Assembly: GCA_031292735.1 (NCBI GenBank)
Contig: JARLGP010000254.1
Span: forward strand, 1 to 11,121
Direction: 5' to 3'
DNA: 11,121 nucleotides
From: Holophaga sp.
GTDB taxonomy: Bacteria > Acidobacteriota > Holophagae > Holophagales > Holophagaceae
Under the pieces are notes generated by a model that saw only the letters and a list, made by a program, of their open reading frames with translations, made no database searches and was not told where the DNA came from. A program made the position numbers and the translations under genes. Positions 7,020 through 11,121 of the stretch are shown piece after piece (the stretch's first letter is position 1; each line of letters starts with the position of its first letter).

Positions 7020-7048
7020 ACAGACCCCTTTATAGCCCAAGGATATTC

Positions 7049-7876
7049 ATGCGACTTTTGCCTTGCCTTCTCGTTCTATCGTTGTGCGCGCCCCTGGCGG
7101 CCTGGGGCCGGAAGGGCCACGAGATCGTGGCCTCCCTGGCCTGCCGGGATCTGCCGCCGGACCTGGCCCCCTGGTTCCGGGGCCGGGAGGACACCCTGCG
7201 GGACCACTGCAACGACCCCGATGAATGGCGGCAGGGCGATCCCCGGGAGGGCCCCCGCCATTTCCTGGATTGCGAAGCCTACGGCGGGCCCGGCGCGGTG
7301 CCCCGGGAGCTCCAGGCGGCCCGGGACCGGCTGGGCCCCGAGGCCTTCCAGCGCAACGGCCAGGTTCCCTGGGTGATCCAGGACCGGGTCCAGGAACTGG
7401 CGGAGGCGTTCCGCGCCGGCGACCCGGACCGGGTGGCCTGGACCACGGCCATCCTTTCTCATTACGTGGGCGACCTGAACGTGCCGCTGCACACCACGGT
7501 GAACTACGACGGGAAGTTGAGCGGCCAGGCCGGTGTGCACAGCCGCTGGGAGACCGGACTGGTACACCGGCTGGGATCCTGGGACCCGGAGCCGCGAACC
7601 GCCAGGCTGGACGGCCGGGACATGTTGGCCCCCTGGGACTGGCTGGTGGAAACCAACGCGCTGGTGGCGCCCCTGCTCCAGGATGATCTGGACGCGGTCG
7701 GCTCCGGCCGGCGGGAAGCCCATGGGGAGGCGGCGGGCTCGGCCTACTGGGCCGAGTTCGGCCGGCGCCAGGGCCCCGTGGTCAAGGCCCAGCTGGAACG
7801 GGCCGGCCAGCGCACCGCCCGGATGATCCTGCTGGCCTGGCACCTGGCCGGGGAACCCGCACCTAGGGAAACCTGA
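7049..7876 (+). CDS. Secreted S1/P1 nuclease - phospholipase C superfamily zinc hydrolase
   Basis: A 275-residue exported trinuclear-zinc phosphodiesterase. The signal peptide MRLLPCLLVLSLCAPLAA is cleaved before Trp19, giving the mature N-terminus W-G-R-K-G-H-E; in this superfamily the N-terminal Trp itself binds zinc. Other ligands are visible in order: His24, an Asp in 'N-D-P-D-E-W' (55-60), His71 in 'R-H-F', 'H-Y-V-G-D-L-N-V-P-L-H' at 138-148 (His138, Asp142, His148), and His164/Glu168 in 'H-S-R-W-E'. The fold and spacing match S1/P1 nucleases, which degrade single-stranded nucleic acids. The last ligand is Glu, as in Bacillus-type phospholipase C, where P1 nuclease has Asp, so a lipid phosphodiesterase is possible. 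The ATG at 7049 has AAGGA 5 bases upstream. The gene stands alone, and its last 14 bases overlap the end of the convergent receptor pseudogene. Confidence 0.85.
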   Translation: MRLLPCLLVLSLCAPLAAWGRKGHEIVASLACRDLPPDLAPWFRGREDTLRDHCNDPDEWRQGDPREGPRHFLDCEAYGGPGAVPRELQAARDRLGPEAFQRNGQVPWVIQDRVQELAEAFRAGDPDRVAWTTAILSHYVGDLNVPLHTTVNYDGKLSGQAGVHSRWETGLVHRLGSWDPEPRTARLDGRDMLAPWDWLVETNALVAPLLQDDLDAVGSGRREAHGEAAGSAYWAEFGRRQGPVVKAQLERAGQRTARMILLAWHLAGEPAPRET

Positions 7877-9077
7877 GGCCGGCCTTCACCCACAGCATCC
7901 GCCCCGGCTCCTCCACCCGCAGCGTCGCCGTCAGGTAGCCCGGAACGGCGCTGGCGTTGCGGCTGATGTGCTCGACGTAGGCGCGGTCGAACAGGTTGTC
8001 GATCCCGCAACTGAGCGCGAAGGCGCCGGCCGGCTTCCAGCCGGCGTTGACGGAAACCACCGCGAACCCCGGGCTGCGGCCCAGGTCCTGGCCGGCGATG
8101 GTGCCCTGGTGCAGGGCGAACCGGTCCTGGGGGGCCACCATCCGCGCCATGGAGCCGCAGGACCAGCTGGGTGGTGCGCTCGGGGTTGATCCCGAAAGCG
8201 CTGCGGGAGGAAACGCTTTCCAGCGGAATGAGCTCCCAGAAGTCCGGGAAGCGGCGCACCTGGCCCAGGCCGGCGGACAGGGTGGCCCCGGCCGGGCCCT
8301 GGGTCCACTGCCAGCGGAAGAACCCGCTCACCAGCCGTCCATGCCGCGGTCGGCGTAGGCCGCCTGGCCGTCGCTGCGGGTGCCGCGCACCTCCAGCCAG
8401 GTGCGCGGGTTTGGGGTCCAGCCCAGGGCCCCGTGGGCGCTCCAGCGGTCATGGCGGGAATGGACCTCCCGGCCGTCCCCGCCGCGGTAGTCGCCACAGC
8501 GGGAATCGACCCCCACGGCGCGGCCATAGCCGAGCGGCGTCCCGGCCTGGACGTCCAGCACCCGGTCGCGGCGGCCGAAGCTCCCCGCCATCCAGCTGCC
8601 GGCGGCCTTCCAGCCGGGCGCCTCCCAGCGGGGCGGAAGGCGCTGGAACAGCACGGTGCCGGCCGAGCCCACCGGGCCGTAGCGCACGCTCTGCGGGCCC
8701 TTGATCACCTGCACCCGGTCCCAGGCTTCGGGAAGGATGTAGGCGGTGGGCGGGTCCATGCGCCCGCCGCAGCCGCCCGGGGTCTCCTCGCCATCCACCA
8801 GCACCGCCAGCCGGGAACCGGCCATGCCGCGCAGCACCGGTTCCCCGCCGCTGCCGCCCTTGCGCACATGATGGAACCCGGGGATCCCCCCCAGGCATTC
8901 GGCGCCGTCCTGGGCCGGCACCGGCTGGCGCGGGTTGCGGGGGTCCAGTTCGGTCACCAGGGGGTCGGCGGCCATGGGCGCGGTCACTTCCACCACCGCA
9001 CAGGGGTCCGCCGCGCCGGCCAGCAACGGCAGGGCGCTCAGGCAGCAGAACTGGGACAGGGGCACGGCGGAAGGCAT
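7863..9077 (-). pseudogene. TonB-dependent copper receptor (OprC/NosA type), broken by two internal deletions
   Basis: Three pieces of one outer-membrane receptor follow each other in family order but in different frames. Piece 1 (9077-8328, 249 residues) has a signal peptide and the plug: 'G-G-E-P-V-L-R-G-M' (78-85), the CxxxM copper-ligand motif 'C-G-G-R-M' (Cys103, Met107), and 'V-I-K-G-P-Q-S-V' to 'S-A-G-T-V-L-F' (124-144), then early barrel to 'Y-A-D-R-G-M-D-G-W' and a TGA. Piece 2 (about 8335-8160) reads 'V-S-G-F-F-R-W' to 'F-P-D-F-W-E-L-I-P' and 'P-E-R-T-T-Q-L'. Piece 3 (about 8156-7863) reads 'V-A-P-Q-D-R-F' through 'D-N-L-F-D-R-A-Y' to the terminal 'W-V-K-A-G-L-R-F'. Roughly 400 residues remain of the 680-720 usual for the family, so most of the barrel is missing. 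The start has AAGGTG 7 bases upstream of the ATG at 9077. No functional barrel could form; piece 1 could still be translated and exported. Confidence 0.88.
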
Positions 9078-9164
9078 GGGGAAGCACCTTGGGGTCTTCC
9101 CGGGATTCATGCGTTCGGCGGCTCCCGGGTTCCCGGGCCGCGCAAGGCCTGTCCGGTCAAGGGA

Positions 9165-10103
9165 TCAGGATCCCAGCTCCAGCATGGCCCGGATCAGGCT
9201 GGTAAGCGGCGCCTGGCCCCCGCCCGCTTCGACCCGCCGGATGACCGCACCGCAGATGCCTTCCAGTTCCAGGGGCCGGCCATGCTCCCGGTCCACCAGC
9301 ATGGACGTCTTGATGGGATCGAAGGTGCGGATGAGGTGGAACATCTCCTCGACATCCCGCCGGTCCAGGGCCACCCCGTCCTGGCGCGCCGCGGCGGCGG
9401 TCTCCTCCATCATGGCCTGGACGGTCCGGGCCAGGACCGGATGGGAGGTCAGCCGGCCGGTGTCCAGGCCCGTGAGGGCGGAAAGCGGGTTGACTCCGTT
9501 GTTGATGAGCAGCTTGCGCCACAGCTCCCTGCGAATGTCAGGGCTGGACTGGGCGGGGATCCCCGCCGCCCGGAAGACCCCGGCGAACCCTTCGCCCGGG
9601 TCCACGAGGGCCGGGTTCGACGCCGCGTCCGGCCACGCCCCCATGAGGATCTGGGCGGGGCCCACGGCCTCCACCCGGCCGGGGGCCACCACATGCCCGC
9701 CGATCCGCACGGCCAGGCCGCCCAGGGTCCGCTCGCGGCCCACGGCGGCTTCGATGGCTGGTTCGTTGTCCACCCCGTTCTGGAGGGAGAGCAGCGGCAG
9801 CCCGGGAGCCCGCTGGAGCCATGCCCCCAGCTGTTCCAGAAGGGCAAGGGTCGCCCCCGATTTCACCGTGAGGATGGCAAGGTCGAAATCATCGGCCGGG
9901 CAGTCCCGGCAAAGGGCTTCCGCGGAGCAGGCATCGACCGGGCCGGTGAACGCGAAGTCCGGATGGCTCAAGGCCAGGCCGTGGAGGCGGACGGCCTCCA
10001 GGTGCGGGCCGCGGGCCACGAACCGGACCCGATGCCCGGCCGCCAGGAGCCTTGCCCCGTAGTAGCCGCCGATGCCGCCGGCGCCAAGGATGAGGAAGCG
10101 CAT
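9165..10103 (-). CDS. panE: 2-dehydropantoate 2-reductase family protein (ketopantoate reductase, ApbA/PanE)
   Basis: A 312-residue cytoplasmic NAD(P)H-dependent reductase; PanE converts 2-dehydropantoate to pantoate in pantothenate/coenzyme A synthesis. The N-terminal Rossmann domain begins MRFLILGAGGIGGYYGARLL with the dinucleotide motif G-x-G-x-x-G at 7-12. 'S-L-Q-N-G-V' supplies the substrate-side Asn (109). The C-terminal helical domain holds 'W-R-K-L-L-I-N-N-G-V-N-P-L-S-A-L' with the catalytic Lys197 and Asn201/205, then 'T-S-M-L-V-D' (Ser267) and 'R-P-L-E-L-E' whose Glu279 matches the catalytic Glu of E. coli PanE. All key positions are present and the length is normal. The ATG at 10103 was chosen because it opens the Rossmann motif directly; its ribosome-binding site is weak (GGGG about 9 bases upstream). 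No other pantothenate gene is nearby, so a paralogue acting on a different 2-keto acid is possible. It may be co-transcribed with the receptor remnant 87 bp downstream. Confidence 0.85.
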   Translation of the reverse strand: MRFLILGAGGIGGYYGARLLAAGHRVRFVARGPHLEAVRLHGLALSHPDFAFTGPVDACSAEALCRDCPADDFDLAILTVKSGATLALLEQLGAWLQRAPGLPLLSLQNGVDNEPAIEAAVGRERTLGGLAVRIGGHVVAPGRVEAVGPAQILMGAWPDAASNPALVDPGEGFAGVFRAAGIPAQSSPDIRRELWRKLLINNGVNPLSALTGLDTGRLTSHPVLARTVQAMMEETAAAARQDGVALDRRDVEEMFHLIRTFDPIKTSMLVDREHGRPLELEGICGAVIRRVEAGGGQAPLTSLIRAMLELGS

Positions 10104-10174
10104 GGTTCGACCCCGAAAACACCAGGGTACGCCATAACGCCCGGCACCGGTTGATCCAAGCCAGCGGCCTGCCG

Positions 10175-10453
10175 TCAACCTGCTTTGTGCCTGTGGACCA
10201 TTTCCAACAATTCACTATCCATTCGGGTCTGCCACCCTTCCCCAGTCGCCCGGAAGTAGTCCACCACCTCATGAGACAGCCTGAGGCTGACGCGGACTTT
10301 GGTGGGAGCCTTCTGAGGCCCGCGCACTCCCAATTTTTTCATCAGGGGATCAGGCAAGCCGGCCTCATGGATGGGCTTGAACTGCTTCATGTCCTCCGCG
10401 GTGAGCCCCTTGACTTCGCCATGTTCATCAATCAGCGGCTGGGGCTTGCCCAT
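10175..10453 (-). CDS. brnA: BrnA antitoxin of a BrnT/BrnA type II toxin-antitoxin module
   Basis: A 92-residue protein that would bind and neutralise BrnT and, as a complex or alone, repress the operon promoter. The C-terminal part, 'T-K-V-R-V-S-L-R-L-S' (51-60) followed by 'V-V-D-Y-F-R-A-T-G-E-G-W-Q-T-R' (63-77), is the highly characteristic BrnA ribbon-helix-helix signature: the first strand contacts DNA and the following helices dimerise. The N-terminal 50 residues are the variable toxin-binding region. The start is the ATG at 10453, with AGGAG 5 bases upstream; a GTG two codons earlier is less likely. It overlaps the end of brnT by 26 bases in another frame, the usual toxin-first order of this family, so translation is probably coupled. 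Confidence 0.9.
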   Translation of the reverse strand: MGKPQPLIDEHGEVKGLTAEDMKQFKPIHEAGLPDPLMKKLGVRGPQKAPTKVRVSLRLSHEVVDYFRATGEGWQTRMDSELLEMVHRHKAG

Positions 10454-10706
10454 AAGCACTCCTCTCCCTGGCGTTGGCCTTGCGAAAGCTGATCACTCGA
10501 ATGCCTGCCGTGGTTTCGGTAAAGACGAGAACATGCAGGCGTCCATCCAGGAGTCCGAGCGCTATCCACCGTTGTTCACCGTAGTCATGCCGGTCGCCGG
10601 GGCGGAAGAGGGCGGAGGCCCAATCCAGATCACGAACCTGATCGAACGGCAGCTTCCTATCCCGGATGTTCTTTGCATTTTTTGCGGAGTCGTACTCGAC
10701 ATCCAG
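10428..10706 (-). CDS. brnT: BrnT toxin (RelE-like ribonuclease) lacking a standard start codon
   Basis: Reading the minus strand in the frame ending at the TGA at 10430-10428 gives 92 residues: L-D-V-E-Y-D-S-A-K-N-A-K-N-I at the N-terminus, 'L-D-W-A-S-A-L' and 'R-H-D-Y-G-E-Q-R' in the middle, and 'V-I-S-F-R-K-A-N-A-R-E-R-S-A-Y' near the end. These are the conserved landmarks of BrnT, an RNA-cleaving toxin of the RelE superfamily. The frame has no ATG, GTG or TTG before the conserved core. The codon where the family has its initiator Met (before D-x-E-Y-D) is CTG at 10706-10704, with a TAG only two codons upstream. No ribosome-binding site is visible there, but a predicted promoter starts transcription at or next to this codon. 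It is therefore either a leaderless CTG-initiated gene or a toxin that has lost its start. The rest of the frame is intact. Confidence 0.75.
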   Translation of the reverse strand: MDVEYDSAKNAKNIRDRKLPFDQVRDLDWASALFRPGDRHDYGEQRWIALGLLDGRLHVLVFTETTAGIRVISFRKANARERSAYGQAPAAD

Positions 10707-10712
10707 TATCTA

Positions 10713-10740
10713 ATTGTCGGCACAAAAAGAAGCGTGTCAA
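10713..10740 (-). promoter_or_regulatory. Predicted sigma70 promoter of brnT-brnA
   Basis: On the minus strand a perfect -35 box TTGACA (10740-10735) is followed after 16 bases by GACAAT (10718-10713), four of six matches to the -10 consensus. A start point 7 bases beyond the -10 is 10706, exactly the first base of the CTG proposed as the brnT start codon. The promoter would therefore make a leaderless mRNA. BrnA would be expected to bind here; no strong palindrome is visible. Confidence 0.5.
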
Positions 10741-11121
10741 GACCAGCCTGGGATGGGCCCAAAAACGTCAACCTTGCCGCAGCCAGGGGTTTCCTCTTTG
10801 AGCTCCCGAGGCATTCAGCAGCCTAGTACGAAGTTCTGTTAGTAACTCGCATAAATTTAGAAACGGGTTTTAGCTTTTCTCGGCGTACCTCGGCTACCTC
10901 GGCGTCCTCGGCGATAAGAACTTCCATTAATGCATTGGCGCATTGACTTTAGGCGATCCAGCACTCTAGAAAGGGCCTGTCGCCGAGAAACGATGATGCT
11001 TCGCCACACCTGGACGGATGAAAAGCAGCGGAGCGCCCGTTCCCCCGGCAAGGGTTTTTGACACTTGGTTTCTCCGCCAGGAGCCCGATGTTTGTGCTGG
11101 ATCGATGGGGCCGGGGGAGGA
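10741..11121. other. Intergenic region right of brnT with short CTCGGCG repeats
   Basis: I find no convincing gene in this 380-base stretch. It holds the CTCGGCG repeat cluster listed separately and, near the right edge, TTGACA at 11058-11063 without a matching -10. AGGAG at 11079-11083 followed by an ATG at 11088 could begin a rightward gene cut off by the window end, but only 11 codons are visible. Alternatively the purine-rich GGGGGAGGA ending at 11121 could be the ribosome-binding site of a gene starting just outside. Confidence 0.4.
10876..10990. repeat. Four CTCGGC(G) units plus a distant inverted copy
   Basis: CTCGGC occurs at 10879, 10889, 10898 and 10907, three of the four continuing to CTCGGCG, at a spacing of 9-10 bases with TAC or TC linkers. 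The first unit with its flank, TTTCTCGGCG (10876-10885), has a perfect 10-base inverted copy, CGCCGAGAAA, at 10981-10990, so the two could close a loop of about 95 bases. From memory, similar 'CCTCGGCGTCCTCGGCG' strings recur in many bacterial genomes, often near small accessory genes such as the GxxExxR family, but no such gene is recognisable here. Confidence 0.5.

Noticed and set aside
6680..7048. Upstream extension of the nuclease frame
   Set aside because: The frame is open but crosses the antisense of fic and a strong terminator; the ATG at 7049 has a good ribosome-binding site and a clear signal peptide.
8433..10154. 573-codon plus-strand open frame over the receptor remnant and panE
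   Set aside because: Low-complexity Gly/Arg/His-rich translation crossing two unrelated minus-strand genes; no start signal or motif.
10562..10771. 69-codon minus-strand frame with an ATG overlapping brnT
   Set aside because: It is one frame off brnT, has no family resemblance, and the brnT frame carries all conserved BrnT landmarks.

Overview
The window is high-GC DNA from a Gram-negative bacterium. It encodes an outer-membrane beta-barrel porin ending in a C-terminal Phe, the remains of a TonB-dependent receptor, and several exported proteins. The gene set and style would fit a Holophaga/Geothrix-like acidobacterium, but that lineage is a guess from general impression, and a proteobacterium is not excluded. 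There are no rRNA or tRNA genes, no CRISPR array and no insertion sequence. I do not see a multi-gene undescribed system; the unusual material is in the broken receptor, a toxin gene without a normal start codon, and unexplained regulatory structures.

Layout, left to right. (1) Positions 1-1461, minus strand: a DcaP-like porin, followed downstream by the first codons of an ABC-transporter ATPase that runs off the left edge, probably one uptake operon. A gene-free, AT-rich divergent spacer (1462-1975) carries candidate regulatory inverted repeats. (2) 1976-2745, plus: an exported protein of unknown function with a C-terminal SHOCT domain, closed by a clear terminator. (3) 2953-5551, plus: an M20D amidohydrolase and a 12-TM major facilitator transporter 40 bp apart, a likely two-gene unit for importing and hydrolysing an N-acyl amino acid or similar amide; a 12-bp perfect inverted repeat follows. 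(4) 5696-6823, minus: a Fic-family AMP-transferase with its own inhibitory helix and a C-terminal winged-helix region, in DNA of visibly lower GC than both flanks, so probably acquired. (5) 6995-7876, plus: a strong terminator with no gene in front of it, then a secreted S1/P1-nuclease/phospholipase-C superfamily enzyme. (6) 7863-9077, minus: a TonB-dependent copper receptor (OprC/NosA type) reduced to three out-of-frame pieces by two internal deletions. (7) 9165-10103, minus: a ketopantoate-reductase-family enzyme. (8) 10175-10740, minus: a BrnT/BrnA type II toxin-antitoxin module. The toxin gene has no ATG/GTG/TTG start, and a predicted promoter would place transcription initiation on a CTG codon where the family has its initiator Met. 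(9) 10741-11121: no confident gene, but a short repeat array (CTCGGCG units) with an inverted copy about 100 bp away.

How the parts fit. The porin/ABC pair and the amidohydrolase/MFS pair are nutrient-acquisition units. The Fic and BrnTA loci are accessory regulatory or toxin-type genes of lower GC, pointing to a region that has taken up small islets while losing an outer-membrane copper receptor.
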